Positions 50,849-61,533 of a stretch of DNA of 64,000 nt are shown in pieces. This DNA is from Bacteriovoracaceae bacterium (GTDB lineage Bacteria > Bdellovibrionota > Bacteriovoracia > Bacteriovoracales > Bacteriovoracaceae), in the NCBI GenBank assembly GCA_025210745.1, contig JAOARC010000012.1, positions 1 through 64,000 of the forward strand. Direction: 5' to 3'. Every line of letters begins with the position of its first letter. Within the stretch, counting starts at the first letter, position 1. The notes below the pieces were generated by a model. The model saw nothing but the letters and a program-made list of their open reading frames with translations, was not told the origin of the DNA and ran no database searches. A program made the position numbers and the translations under genes.

Positions 50849-51164
50849 TATCTTTTTCTTTTTTCTTAAAACTTAACTTTGCATTAACTTCCACATCATA
50901 CTTTTCTAAAACACGATCAATCTCTTTAGATAGATCTATTTTATCAAGATAGCCCTTAAGCTCATTCTTAACGCCATTTATAAACTCATTTTTACTATTT
51001 TTAGCATTGCTTAAAAGACCTTGGGCCAACTCCTTAGGAAGAGGAAGCTCATTAATGATTCCCTTTATAGCATCTTCTGTCATAAATGCAGCACTAACTC
51101 CTGTTCCTATAACTTTTTTAAAAACATCAGTTAATTTCTTTTTTTCGTCTTTATTATCATCCAT
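50841..51164 (-). CDS. Conserved-looking helical protein, unknown
   Basis: 107 residues, charged and helical (TDVFKKVIGTGVSAAFMTEDAIKGIINELPLPKELAQGLLSNA), with a probable coiled-coil tail (DKIDLSKEIDRVLEKYDVEV). The GTGVSAAFMTEDAIKG region recalls phasin-like or granule-associated helices but no family can be named. Adjacent genes overlap or abut, so it is cotranscribed with yggS and the START protein. Confidence 0.55.
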   Translation of the reverse strand: MDDNKDEKKKLTDVFKKVIGTGVSAAFMTEDAIKGIINELPLPKELAQGLLSNAKNSKNEFINGVKNELKGYLDKIDLSKEIDRVLEKYDVEVNAKLSFKKKEKDSE

Positions 51165-51590
51165 TTAAATACTCTTTGCTCTTTTTAAAACAGATTTCAT
51201 CATAGAAGGAAGATTACTTGAAACTAATTTTTTAGAAATCATACCTGGAACCTTTACTTTAAAGTCGGCATCTAATGAATATGTTACTTCAGTTGTTCCA
51301 TCTCCATTATCTTTTAAATCCCAAGATCCATTATTGGAGCTAAAAAGATCTCCAGAATCAAAAGTCCATGAAATTCTATTAACACCTTCATCTTTAATAT
51401 TTAAAATATAATTAAATTTTTTGATAATACTAATTTTATACTCTACTTTTGAAATATCTCCATCAGTAGATAATATAGTTACAGCTGAGACTCCATCCAT
51501 AAAGTCTGGATATGACTCATAATCTTTTAAAACCTGATGGATTTTATCTATACTTACGTCAAAATTCTCTGTTCTTGTTGCTCCTGCCAT
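51165..51590 (-). CDS. COQ10/RatA-type START-domain protein
   Basis: 141 residues of the SRPBCC (polyketide-cyclase/START) fold in the COQ10/RatA style: TRTENFDVSIDKIHQVLKDYESYPDFMDGVSAVTIL, ISWTFDSGDLFSSNNGSWDLKDNGDGTTEVTYSLDADFKVKVP, SNLPSMMKSVLKRA. Such proteins hold hydrophobic ligands such as quinones. Good SD (AAGGA). It leads a chain with the 107-aa gene and yggS. Confidence 0.85.
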   Translation of the reverse strand: MAGATRTENFDVSIDKIHQVLKDYESYPDFMDGVSAVTILSTDGDISKVEYKISIIKKFNYILNIKDEGVNRISWTFDSGDLFSSNNGSWDLKDNGDGTTEVTYSLDADFKVKVPGMISKKLVSSNLPSMMKSVLKRAKSI

Positions 51591-51623
51591 AATTTTTCCT
51601 TTTTGATTTTCTTAAATGAAGTC

Positions 51624-52577
51624 TTAGTATCTAGGTTTTTTATCAAAGTGATGATCAGCTTCAATATGCCTAATTGTTCCTGACTGACTTCTCATAACAA
51701 TAGAGTGAGTTCTTGCCCCCCATGGCTTAAATTTAACCCCTTCAAGTAAAGATCCATCTGTGACACCGGTTGCAACAAACATCACATTACCCGAGGCTAA
51801 GTCATCTAGTTTTAATATTTTATTAATATCTTCAATCCCCATTTTCTTTGCACGCTCCACTTCTTCATCATTTCTAGGTTTAAAGATTCCTTGAAAATTT
51901 CCACCTAAACACTTTAGTGCCGCTGCAGCAATAACGCCTTCAGGTGCTCCTCCTGTACCAAATAAAATATCTATCCCCGATTCGGGCAATGCCGTAGCAA
52001 TGGCTGCTGAAACATCTCCATCACCAATAAGATGAATACGACAACCTGTCTGTCTAAGCTCATCAATCAGCTGCTGATGTCTTGGTCTATCTAGAACCAT
52101 TGCTGTTATTTCTTGAACTATCATCTTTTTTGCTTGGGCAACTCTCTTTACATTTTCAGTTGGAGTTAAAGTGATATCAATAACATCTTTAGCATCAGGG
52201 CCAACAGCAATTTTTTGCATATATGTATCCGGTGCATTTAAAAGACCACCTTTTTCACCAATGGCCATAACTGAGATTGAATTATATCCACCATTAGCGC
52301 AAATAGTTGTTCCTTCAAGAGGATCTACTGCAATCTCCAGTTCACTTCCATTTCCAGATCCAACTGATTCTCCAATATATAACATTGGAGCTTCATCTCT
52401 TTCGCCTTCTCCAATAACTATTTTTCCTTTACAGTCAACAGAGTCAAGCATAGAGCGCATAGCATCTACAGCTGCCTGATCTGCTGCTTTTTCATCTCCC
52501 TTTCCCATCATTCTTGCTGATGCAATTGAAGCCATCTCCGTTACTCTAACAAATTCTAGTGCTAGGTTTCTGTTCAC
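51624..52577 (-). CDS. glpX: Fructose-1,6-bisphosphatase class II
   Basis: 317 residues, GTG start with AAGGA seven bases upstream. GlpX signatures are complete: VTEMASIASARMMGKGDEKAADQAA, KIVIGEGERDEAPMLYIGE, VDPLEGTTICANGGYNSISVMA, FGTGGAPEGVIAAAALKCLGG, FVATGVTDGSLLEGVKF. Dephosphorylates fructose-1,6-bisphosphate in gluconeogenesis. No anomalies. Confidence 0.96.
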   Translation of the reverse strand: MNRNLALEFVRVTEMASIASARMMGKGDEKAADQAAVDAMRSMLDSVDCKGKIVIGEGERDEAPMLYIGESVGSGNGSELEIAVDPLEGTTICANGGYNSISVMAIGEKGGLLNAPDTYMQKIAVGPDAKDVIDITLTPTENVKRVAQAKKMIVQEITAMVLDRPRHQQLIDELRQTGCRIHLIGDGDVSAAIATALPESGIDILFGTGGAPEGVIAAAALKCLGGNFQGIFKPRNDEEVERAKKMGIEDINKILKLDDLASGNVMFVATGVTDGSLLEGVKFKPWGARTHSIVMRSQSGTIRHIEADHHFDKKPRY

Positions 52578-52636
52578 AATTTAGTCCTTAATTTAAAAGT
52601 CGTTTATATCTTTAATTTATTTTAAAATTTCTAAGC

Positions 52637-53359
52637 TTAGATGCCAAGTTTAAGTTTAAGAAACTTGATCATATCTAAAGGCAACTTATCTTGAGTTATC
52701 AATGAACTTAAAGCCTTTGCTCTTGCCAGCTTAACATCATCAATATACTCATCGATTTGAAATACAAACTCATCAGTATTAACAAGTGGAGTATCTACAT
52801 CTCTTTTGGAAATTACGCGGCCTGTTTGAATACCTTTTCCATCAACCCACTCTACAAACTGCTCCATAATTAAAAATTGAAAGCTTGAAATCTCTCCATC
52901 CGAGTGAGTCCAAATAAAAACTTCCACAGGACCATCTGATCTTAGCCAATATTTTAACTTTGGTGGTAATTCAACATCAAGATTTAGCTTGTGGATTGGC
53001 TTTAATGCCATACTAAAATCTTCAATTGTTAAAAAATTTTTTAAACTTTCTTTCAGTTCAGATGAAGATGAAAATGCAACTCCAACTCTATCTCCTCGAA
53101 TCCACTGAACCTGACCATAACACTCAACAGTGTTACCAAGCCAGCTTAAATTACCTCCAATAGTATCTTGTCTACTATATAAGTGAGAGCCATTTTTCAA
53201 ACATAACTGCATCCCTGTTTCAGATATGTCTTTTACCTCATAAACATTTTCATTAGCACTTGTTTCTTTAAATATAAGATAACAAAAAGGAAATCTTGGT
53301 AATCTTCTTTTTTCCATTTTCTCAAAATCGCTTTCCACTAACCTTAGATGTCTTTGCAT
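52637..53359 (-). CDS. PilZ-domain protein
   Basis: 240 residues. A PilZ domain (about 15-110) carries both c-di-GMP motifs: the RxxxR box KRRLPRFPF and the DxSxxG box KDISETGMQL. The C-terminal half (about 115-240), with WTHSDGEISSFQFLIMEQFVEWVDGK, has no known family. It is likely an effector that links c-di-GMP to motility or surface behaviour. It is divergent from pgsA. Confidence 0.85.
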   Translation of the reverse strand: MQRHLRLVESDFEKMEKRRLPRFPFCYLIFKETSANENVYEVKDISETGMQLCLKNGSHLYSRQDTIGGNLSWLGNTVECYGQVQWIRGDRVGVAFSSSSELKESLKNFLTIEDFSMALKPIHKLNLDVELPPKLKYWLRSDGPVEVFIWTHSDGEISSFQFLIMEQFVEWVDGKGIQTGRVISKRDVDTPLVNTDEFVFQIDEYIDDVKLARAKALSSLITQDKLPLDMIKFLKLKLGI

Positions 53360-53471
53360 AGTAATCCCTTCAATGATGTAAATAATTCTTATTATAAGAG
53401 TTCTTCATATATATATAAATAAGGTAAAAATTTTATGACATAAGACATCCCATTATGATAATTTATTAAAC

Positions 53472-54146
53472 ATGGAAAACAAAAACCAAAATGATCTAGA
53501 AATAGATAACCTACCAAATAGATTAACTATTTTTAGAGTTGTTCTTATCCCTATTATTATAGGTTCTTTATTTTTAATAGGACAAGATTTTGAATTCTTA
53601 CAAAACCAAGAGTCAAATCTTGGATGGCTAGCTGCTTGGTTATTTACCCTTGCAAGTATCACTGATTTTTTTGATGGATATATTGCAAGAAGAAAAAATA
53701 TTGTAACTGTTTTTGGATCATTCATAGATCCCATAGCCGATAAATTCTTAACTGTATCGTCATTAATTATGCTTATGTCTCTTGGAAGAATCCCTTCATT
53801 AATTGTTATAATTCTTGTTTTAAGAGAAATGTATATGACAAGCTTGAGACTACTTGCCACAAATGAAGGACTTACAATCCCTGTTAATAGCCTAGGTAAA
53901 TGGAAAACTGCAATTCAAATGGTTGGAATACCCATGTTAATGTGTAATGAAGTATGGTGGCTTTTCAACTTTCCTCTCATCGGAATTATACTTATCTATA
54001 TTGCCTCTATTTTATCACTATGGAGCGCTGGAACTTACTCTTTAGGTGTCATAAGAAGCCTAAAACTAAATAGACAAAAAAAACGAGCTCTTAAAAAAGA
54101 AAAAGGAATTTCTAATGAGTCACAACCTAACTCTAATAACAATTAG
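53472..54146 (+). CDS. pgsA: CDP-diacylglycerol-glycerol-3-phosphate 3-phosphatidyltransferase
   Basis: 224 residues with about five membrane helices. The CDP-alcohol phosphotransferase motif is present as DGYIARRKNIVTVFGSFIDPIADKF, which fits DGxxAR-x8-G-x3-D-x3-D. Makes phosphatidylglycerophosphate. The polar Lys-rich tail overlaps serB by 32 nt. Confidence 0.93.
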   Translation: MENKNQNDLEIDNLPNRLTIFRVVLIPIIIGSLFLIGQDFEFLQNQESNLGWLAAWLFTLASITDFFDGYIARRKNIVTVFGSFIDPIADKFLTVSSLIMLMSLGRIPSLIVIILVLREMYMTSLRLLATNEGLTIPVNSLGKWKTAIQMVGIPMLMCNEVWWLFNFPLIGIILIYIASILSLWSAGTYSLGVIRSLKLNRQKKRALKKEKGISNESQPNSNNN

Positions 54147-55299
54147 CGGAAAAGACTCTCCGGGTATAACAGCAAGTATAATGGATTGCATTCGCAATTC
54201 AAAAGCACAAATTCAAGATATGGGCCAATCCATTACTCATGGTCTTTTATCTTTAAGTATTCTCCTAAATATGAGTAAAGAAGATGAAAACTCAAATTTA
54301 TTAAAGGAACTTCTCTTTAGTGCTAATGAACTAGGTATGAACTTTGAACATAGGAAAATTGAAAATGCTGAATATGTTTCAAACGATGGTGATAAATATA
54401 TTTTAAGTTGTGTAGCAACGGATAAAATTACACCTAGCTTTGTATTTGATATTTCTAATACCCTCGCAAAGCATAATATGAATATCTTAAGAATTGAAAA
54501 TATAACAAATGATGATTTTAAGTCTTTAGATATTGCAACTATTGCAAACGATAAAATGACAAATTGGAAGGATGTTAAAGCAGAACTTATTCAAGTTTCT
54601 AATGAACATTCTATTGATCTTGCTCTTTTAAAAGATAATGTTTGGAGAAGAAACAAAAGGCTTATCGTATTTGATATGGACTCAACTCTTATTCAATCTG
54701 AAGTTATTGTAGAAATGGCAAAGATTCATGGTGTAGGACAAAAGGTTCACGATATAACAGAAAGAGCTATGAATGGTGAATTTGATTTTGATGAATCTTT
54801 AATCCAAAGAGTTTCTTATCTTGAAGGACTAGAAGAAAGTAAGCTTATTGATTTAGCAAAAAAAATAAAACTTACAGACGGGGTTGCGGACTTTATCAAA
54901 ACAGTAAAATCTCTTGGATATAAAGTTGCTATTATCTCTGGTGGGTTTCAATTTTTTGCTAATTACTTTAAAGAACAACTTGGTCTAGACTACGCCTTTG
55001 CAAATGATCTTGATATTCAAGATGGTCTTTTAACAGGTAAAGTTAACGGAACTATTGTAAATGCTGAAAAGAAAGCTCTTCTTGTTGATATGATCGCACA
55101 GCAAGAAAATATAAACCTTGAACAAGTTGTGGCCATTGGGGATGGGGCCAATGATCTAAAGATGTTATCTAAAGCGGGTCTTGGGATTGCATTTCATGCT
55201 AAAGATATAGTTAAGAAAAATGCAGGTCAACATATGAGTCATGGGCCAATGGATTCAATTCTTTACTTCCTAGGAATTCCTGGAGCTAAGGAGTACTAA
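54115..55299 (+). CDS. serB: Phosphoserine phosphatase with ACT domains
   Basis: 394 residues. Two ACT-like regions (about 4-80 and 92-165, e.g. LTLITISGKDSPGITASIMDCI) precede the HAD phosphatase, whose nucleophile Asp187 and acid Asp189 are in VFDMDSTLIQSE, with later VAIISGGFQFFANYF and GDGANDLKMLSKAGLGIAFHAK. It makes serine from phosphoserine; ACT parts likely sense serine. The ATG lies within the end of pgsA (32-nt overlap), with AAGGA upstream. Confidence 0.94.
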   Translation: MSHNLTLITISGKDSPGITASIMDCIRNSKAQIQDMGQSITHGLLSLSILLNMSKEDENSNLLKELLFSANELGMNFEHRKIENAEYVSNDGDKYILSCVATDKITPSFVFDISNTLAKHNMNILRIENITNDDFKSLDIATIANDKMTNWKDVKAELIQVSNEHSIDLALLKDNVWRRNKRLIVFDMDSTLIQSEVIVEMAKIHGVGQKVHDITERAMNGEFDFDESLIQRVSYLEGLEESKLIDLAKKIKLTDGVADFIKTVKSLGYKVAIISGGFQFFANYFKEQLGLDYAFANDLDIQDGLLTGKVNGTIVNAEKKALLVDMIAQQENINLEQVVAIGDGANDLKMLSKAGLGIAFHAKDIVKKNAGQHMSHGPMDSILYFLGIPGAKEY

Positions 55300-55301
55300 T
55301 C

Positions 55302-55910
55302 ATGATGTATAAAAGTTTAAAAAAAGCGATGATGGATCCAAGTTCTGTAACAGCTTTAAAGATAAACTGTAAAGAACCTAGATTACCTGCAACTATTAAT
55401 GATTTTAAAAACCTTAGTAGTCTTTATATTCAAAGCGATGAGCTTTATAAGTTTGATGATGCTTTTTTTAATTTAAAAGAATTAAGAGTTCTATATATTC
55501 AATCAAAAAAACTTGAAAAAATTGATGAACGTTTTTTTTCTTTTGAAAATCTAGAGTTTCTTAATCTTTCAAGATCAAATATAAATGAGATTCATGTGGG
55601 AATTCAAAATAATATAAAGTTAAAAGAGATTAATCTTTCAAAAAATAATATTAACGAGATTCCAAGAGGACTTGAAAACCTTGTAGGATTAAAGACCTTA
55701 AATTTAAGTTCAAATAAAATAGAAAGCATAAATGAAAGTGTATGTTTTAGTGATTCGCTTATAAGACTTAATTTAGATAATAATGAATTACAAACACTTC
55801 CTACTCATCTAAAAAAAGTGACAAATCTTGAAATCCTAAGTGTCGATAACAACAAATTCTCATCAGAGGAAAAAGAAAGAATAACAAAAGAGTTTAATAT
55901 ATGGTTTTAA
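55302..55910 (+). CDS. Leucine-rich repeat protein
   Basis: 202 residues. About seven 23-residue LRRs (residues 30-190), such as LRVLYIQSKKLEKIDERF, LEFLNLSRSNINEIHVGI, LKEINLSKNNINEIPRGL, LKTLNLSSNKIESINESV and LIRLNLDNNELQTLPTHL. No signal peptide, so it is probably cytosolic and binds proteins. SD AAGGAG is 8 nt ahead. It is 3 nt after serB and overlaps the phosphatase gene by 10 nt. Confidence 0.85.
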   Translation: MMYKSLKKAMMDPSSVTALKINCKEPRLPATINDFKNLSSLYIQSDELYKFDDAFFNLKELRVLYIQSKKLEKIDERFFSFENLEFLNLSRSNINEIHVGIQNNIKLKEINLSKNNINEIPRGLENLVGLKTLNLSSNKIESINESVCFSDSLIRLNLDNNELQTLPTHLKKVTNLEILSVDNNKFSSEEKERITKEFNIWF

Positions 55911-57097
55911 AACTATCTTTATTACTTATATCTTTATCAACTATAGCTGCTCCAAAAAATATCATTTTTATTGTAACTGATGGAATGGGCATTGCTTCAG
56001 TTACGGGAGCTCGCGTTTACAAAGGTGGTGTTAAAGTAAAACTTAATCTAGAAAAGTTTAAAACCATAGGCCTATCTAAAACACACTCAAGTGATAATTA
56101 TACAACTGACTCAGCAGCAGGTGCTACAGCATTTAGTTGCGGAGTAAAAACTTATAACGGATCCATAGCTATGAGTGATCCAAAAGTTGATAAGACTAGA
56201 AAATCACGTCCCTTACAAACGGTATTTGATGTTATAAAAAAGAAAAAGATGAGCACAGGTATTATAACAACAACTTCTGTAACTCATGCAACACCTGCTA
56301 GTTTCTATGCTCACGCTGTCAAAAGAAGCCAAGAAAAAAATATTGCAAAACAAGTACTAGGGTCAAACTTAAAATTTTTGCTAGGTGGTGGCCAAAAATT
56401 TTTTAAAAATCAATCAAAGAACTTTAAGCAACATGGCTGGGACTTTATTACAACAAAAAATGAATTTTCAAAGCTCAATCCAAAATCTAAAAAACCAATT
56501 CTTGGACTTTTTAATAAAAACCATTTGGCTTATCAAATAAACAATAAGGATCAGCCTTCTTTAACAGAGCTAGTAAAATTTGGGGTACAAAGCCTTAAAA
56601 AATATAAAAATGGATATTTCCTTGTTATAGAATCAGGAAGAATTGATCATGCGGGACATGCAAATAAAGCCAAAGAACATTTCACAGAAATATTAGAGAT
56701 GGATAAAATGCTTGGGTATCTTTTAAAGAATGTAAACTTAAATGAAACTTTAATTGTTTTAACTTCTGATCATGAAACGGGGGGACTTGCTTTAAATGGT
56801 TATGGAGATATTAATAAAGTTCAAGGAAAAGAATTTATTGAGGGACAAACTCACAAATATGGAACACATAAATTCATTTCTTGGGCAACAGGGCCTGGAG
56901 CATCAAATGATTATAAACATAAAGCTGCCTACTCAGCTCCTATGGCTGCTCATACCACAGTAGATGTTCCTATATATGCTATTGGAAATGGACATCAAAA
57001 ATTTGCTGGTTTTATGAATAATAATGAAATAATGCACAAGATATTAAAGCTTTTAGGACTTAAGTTTAACTCAAAAGTTAACCTAGATAACTTATAG
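55901..57097 (+). CDS. Alkaline phosphatase (PhoA type)
   Basis: 398 residues. A signal peptide (LKLSLLLISLSTIAA) sends it to the periplasm. Catalytic and metal residues: Asp27 (VTDGMG), the phosphoserine Ser71 in TTDSAAGATAFSC, GRIDHAGHAN, TSDHETGG and a late AAHTTVDVPIYAIGNG. Hydrolyses phosphate monoesters, probably for phosphate supply. ATG overlaps the LRR gene by 10 nt. Confidence 0.93.
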   Translation: MVLKLSLLLISLSTIAAPKNIIFIVTDGMGIASVTGARVYKGGVKVKLNLEKFKTIGLSKTHSSDNYTTDSAAGATAFSCGVKTYNGSIAMSDPKVDKTRKSRPLQTVFDVIKKKKMSTGIITTTSVTHATPASFYAHAVKRSQEKNIAKQVLGSNLKFLLGGGQKFFKNQSKNFKQHGWDFITTKNEFSKLNPKSKKPILGLFNKNHLAYQINNKDQPSLTELVKFGVQSLKKYKNGYFLVIESGRIDHAGHANKAKEHFTEILEMDKMLGYLLKNVNLNETLIVLTSDHETGGLALNGYGDINKVQGKEFIEGQTHKYGTHKFISWATGPGASNDYKHKAAYSAPMAAHTTVDVPIYAIGNGHQKFAGFMNNNEIMHKILKLLGLKFNSKVNLDNL

Positions 57098-57099
57098 TC

Positions 57100-57531
57100 A
57101 TGGAAAACACTTTACTCATTGGACAAATATTAAGTACTACCTTTATGTGTGGACTTATATATCTTATACAATTTGTGCACTACCCTAGTTTTTCATATGT
57201 AGATAAAGTTCACTATAGATCATTTCAGCTTTTTCATATGAGAAGGATAACTCCTATTGTAATGAGTGCGATGGTCATAGAGCTAGTTAGTGCTATTTTT
57301 CTTTTCTATTTAAATAATAATCTTCATTATCTTTATCTTCTTATCTTAACAGGTCTTATCTGGCTTAATACATTTTTGTGGAATATTCCAATTCACAATA
57401 AGCTGACTAAACAATATGATCTAAAAAATATAAAAAAACTTATCATCTCAAATTACCCTCGTACCATTTTATGGAGTATGAAAATCTATATTATTATTGT
57501 TATACTTGAAAAAAAATTCATTAAAGGATAG
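57100..57531 (+). CDS. Four-helix membrane protein (DUF1772-like)
   Basis: 143 residues with four hydrophobic helices. The pattern FVHYPSFSYVDKVHYRSFQLFHMRRITPIVMSAMVIELVSAIF and NTFLWNIPIHNKLTKQYD resembles DUF1772-type membrane proteins with conserved His residues near the membrane. The function is unknown. It starts 2 nt after the phosphatase gene. Confidence 0.65.
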   Translation: MENTLLIGQILSTTFMCGLIYLIQFVHYPSFSYVDKVHYRSFQLFHMRRITPIVMSAMVIELVSAIFLFYLNNNLHYLYLLILTGLIWLNTFLWNIPIHNKLTKQYDLKNIKKLIISNYPRTILWSMKIYIIIVILEKKFIKG

Positions 57532-57535
57532 AACA

Positions 57536-59215
57536 TTGAAAATACTATTATTCGCTCTCTTATCACTAAATCTTCTTGCTTTGGAAAATCCAAGACAGAC
57601 CATGAAGGTATTTTTAAAATCAATGGTCAATGTAAAAAAAGAAGTTGATGTATCTAAGTCATATCAAAAGGCATATACAACGATATCTCCAAAATTCACA
57701 GGTAATCTAACTCCCTCTCAAAAGAAAGTTCTTAACGAACTTATTCAAACCTTTGATAAAATAGAAAAAGTAAACTATGCCAATATCCCTGAAAAGCTAA
57801 CAAGTGATAAGTGGATTTACGATAAAAGAAACTATGATGGAAAAAGCATTGAAATCTCACTTATTCGCAACAAAGACAATAAATGGATTTTCTCCAAAGA
57901 AACAATAGATTCTTTAAACTATTATCCTGACTACTTTATTAATAAAAAGTATGTTGAAGGAGTTGAAAAGCTAACAACTGTTTCAGATAAAATTAAAAGC
58001 CTATATCCGGCTTCTTTTCAAAAAGAATTTCTATTCTTATATATTTGGCAATGGTGCTCAATTTTCATTTATATTTTTATGGCCTATATCCTAGAGGTGG
58101 TATCAAAGATTGTTGTAAAGTTTATTCTAAATAGTAAGTTCAACTTCTTTAAGAATCACTCTAAGGATATTATGGAAGGCTTACTTACGCCGATAGGTAA
58201 ATTGGCTTTTTTTAGTACTCTCATATTTGGATTAGGTTATCTTGATTTTAGAGTTGGAACATTTAACTTTTTTTCAAAAGCACTTTTAATTGTCACAACA
58301 ATTTGTGTAATGTGGATTGCAAGAAAAGTGATAGGAGTTATTTCATTATCATTTTTAGAAAAATCTCAAGAAACAGAATCAAAGTTTGATGACATCCTAG
58401 TTCCTCTTATAGCAAAAACAGCTTATGTCCTTCTTTACTGCATTACAGGTTTAATTATTGCTAGCCATCTAGAAATTGATGTTAGAGGGATTGTAGCTGG
58501 TCTTGGTATCGGTGGTTTAGCCTTTGCTTTTGCCGCAAAAGATACACTTGCAAACTTCTTTGGTTCTATCATGCTTGTACTAGATAGACCATTTGATATT
58601 GGAGATGTTATCACTGCTGGTGATGTGGAAGGAGTTGTAATGGAAGTTGGCTTTAGATCAACTCGTATTAGAACTTTTTATGACTCTATTATTACTATTT
58701 CAAATGGAGCTCTTGTTGGAAGATCAATTGATAATAAAGGAAAAAGAAGATACAGAAGATTAACAACTACTCTTGGACTTGAATACTCTACTTCACCTAA
58801 AAGAGTCGAAGCATTCTGTGAGGGAATTAGACAACTTATCATTAACCATAAATGGACTAGAAAAGATAACTTTCATGTTTACTTCACAAACTTTGGTGCT
58901 AGCTCACTAGACATAAACCTTACGGTTTACTGGGAAACAAATGATTACTCTAGAGAGCAGATGGAAAAGCATAGGTTAATGATTGATATCTTAAGACTTG
59001 CTAATGAGATGAAAATAAATTTTGCTTTTCCAACTCAAACATTACATCTATTTAACGAAGATAGTACTGAGCAACCACAAGATAAGGATATGTATTTAGA
59101 TGAAGGGATTGATACGGCTAAAAACCTTATAAAGCACTCGATTTCGTTAAAAAACCCTAGAAGTAATGCTAATGAAAAAGATCAATTTGGAAATAATGAT
59201 ATTGGAAATGGATAA
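57536..59215 (+). CDS. MscS-family mechanosensitive channel
   Basis: About 560 residues from TTG 57536, which has AAAGGA seven bases upstream and a signal-peptide start (KILLFALLSLNLLALE). A long periplasmic domain and several helices precede the MscS core: GLGIGGLAFAFAAKDTLANFFGSIMLVLDRPFDIGDVI (pore helix) and STRIRTFYDSIITISNGALVG. It relieves osmotic pressure. Larger than E. coli MscS (286), more like YbdG/MscK types. A longer in-frame start at 57497 would run into the previous gene. Confidence 0.92.
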   Translation: MKILLFALLSLNLLALENPRQTMKVFLKSMVNVKKEVDVSKSYQKAYTTISPKFTGNLTPSQKKVLNELIQTFDKIEKVNYANIPEKLTSDKWIYDKRNYDGKSIEISLIRNKDNKWIFSKETIDSLNYYPDYFINKKYVEGVEKLTTVSDKIKSLYPASFQKEFLFLYIWQWCSIFIYIFMAYILEVVSKIVVKFILNSKFNFFKNHSKDIMEGLLTPIGKLAFFSTLIFGLGYLDFRVGTFNFFSKALLIVTTICVMWIARKVIGVISLSFLEKSQETESKFDDILVPLIAKTAYVLLYCITGLIIASHLEIDVRGIVAGLGIGGLAFAFAAKDTLANFFGSIMLVLDRPFDIGDVITAGDVEGVVMEVGFRSTRIRTFYDSIITISNGALVGRSIDNKGKRRYRRLTTTLGLEYSTSPKRVEAFCEGIRQLIINHKWTRKDNFHVYFTNFGASSLDINLTVYWETNDYSREQMEKHRLMIDILRLANEMKINFAFPTQTLHLFNEDSTEQPQDKDMYLDEGIDTAKNLIKHSISLKNPRSNANEKDQFGNNDIGNG

Positions 59216-59220
59216 AAAAG

Positions 59221-59242
59221 AAGGCCCAAAACTTGGGCCTTT
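59221..59242. terminator. Bidirectional terminator
   Basis: AAGGCCCAA and TTGGGCCTT pair perfectly around AAC, with A-run and T-rich flanks. It lies between the MscS gene and the facing subtilase gene. Confidence 0.8.
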
Positions 59243-59255
59243 GGAGAATTATAAA

Positions 59256-60473
<1,218 letters not shown>

Positions 60474-60543
60474 ATCTCCTCCTTGATATATAACTTTAAC
60501 GTAGTTTTTAAAGTCTACTAATAATATAAGGCTACAAACGATA

Positions 60544-60560
60544 TTGCAAGTAAGTTGCAA
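60544..60560. promoter_or_regulatory. Two TTGCAA boxes 11 bp apart
   Basis: TTGCAA at 60544-60549 and 60555-60560. Each is self-complementary and their centres are one helical turn apart. They are about 70 nt before the subtilase ATG and could be an operator pair. Confidence 0.3.
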
Positions 60561-60721
60561 TAAAAACATTATAATCAAATTAACCTAAAAAAGTTAAATA
60601 TATATTATCCAAAAATACTTATAAGGAAGCATAAAAAAGTAGTACTTTATTTAGATTCTCAAAAATTAAAAGGAAAGTTTTACGAGCAAAAATTTGATTG
60701 TAAATTAAAACAACAAAGCCT

Positions 60722-61483
60722 TTAAGGGTTCATCACAATTCCAAAGCCATATGTTTCATGATTAATATTATATGATCTTAAAGAGTCTCCATAACCTTTT
60801 GTATATGTAAATCCCCAAAGAACGTGCTTATTAATTGGCCATAAAGATTTTATCTCAACAAATCCATTATCATCTGAAAAATTATACCTTCCATAACTTT
60901 TAAAAATAGTTCCAAAAGCATAAAATCCAATATCTATATCATAATTTCCATAAAAGTCTTGAATACTCCTAGTTCTTTCAGGATACTGTGGACCTATTAA
61001 GTCTTCATCAAAAATCACCCAATATTTAAACACCAGCTTAAAGACCGACGAAAATGTTCCCCAACGAATAAAAAACCTATCCCAACTTCTACTTGCAGGA
61101 TCTTCTTGCCCATTTGATTCATGTTCATATCCAAAATCTAAACTGCTTTTAGAAAAGCGATATCTAATAAATCCTTCCGGATTATAATTTGTCTCTCTAA
61201 ATGGTCTTGAGTTAGCACTATCATAAACCTGCCAAAAGGACTTTTGAGTATAGGCAATTGAAAACTCACCATTTCCAATTTTAAAAGGAGTATATTTTAG
61301 ACTAAATTGATATTTAAATTCGGACTTATCTTGCGCTTCTCTAGGTAATGGAGATATTCTCATCAATGGAAACAGATAATTTTCTTTATGCATTTTAAAG
61401 TCAAAATTAGAGCTTTGACCAAGACTTTCTTCTTGAGAAAAAACCTGAGCAGAAAATATGAGTAATAAAACAAAAAGTTTCAC
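60722..61483 (-). CDS. pldA: Outer-membrane phospholipase A (OmpLA/PldA)
   Basis: 253 residues with a signal peptide and a beta-barrel. The active-site loop GYEHESNGQEDPASRSWDR gives His121 and Ser123 with the family spacing. The third triad residue, Asn156 in E. coli OmpLA, is Asp135 here. Hydrolyses phospholipids in the outer membrane; it could attack prey lipids in a predator, an inference. Located near the subtilase, both perhaps secreted hydrolases. Confidence 0.88.
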   Translation of the reverse strand: MKLFVLLLIFSAQVFSQEESLGQSSNFDFKMHKENYLFPLMRISPLPREAQDKSEFKYQFSLKYTPFKIGNGEFSIAYTQKSFWQVYDSANSRPFRETNYNPEGFIRYRFSKSSLDFGYEHESNGQEDPASRSWDRFFIRWGTFSSVFKLVFKYWVIFDEDLIGPQYPERTRSIQDFYGNYDIDIGFYAFGTIFKSYGRYNFSDDNGFVEIKSLWPINKHVLWGFTYTKGYGDSLRSYNINHETYGFGIVMNP

Positions 61484-61533
61484 CTATATATTTTCATATA
61501 TTTAGGTCCTATTCTCAAGTGAGGTAAAATAGA

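Noticed and set aside
60474..60578. N-terminal extension of the subtilase
   Set aside because: The ATG at 60473 is preceded by GGAGGAG and by a normal signal peptide directly after it; the extension reads through the promoter region.
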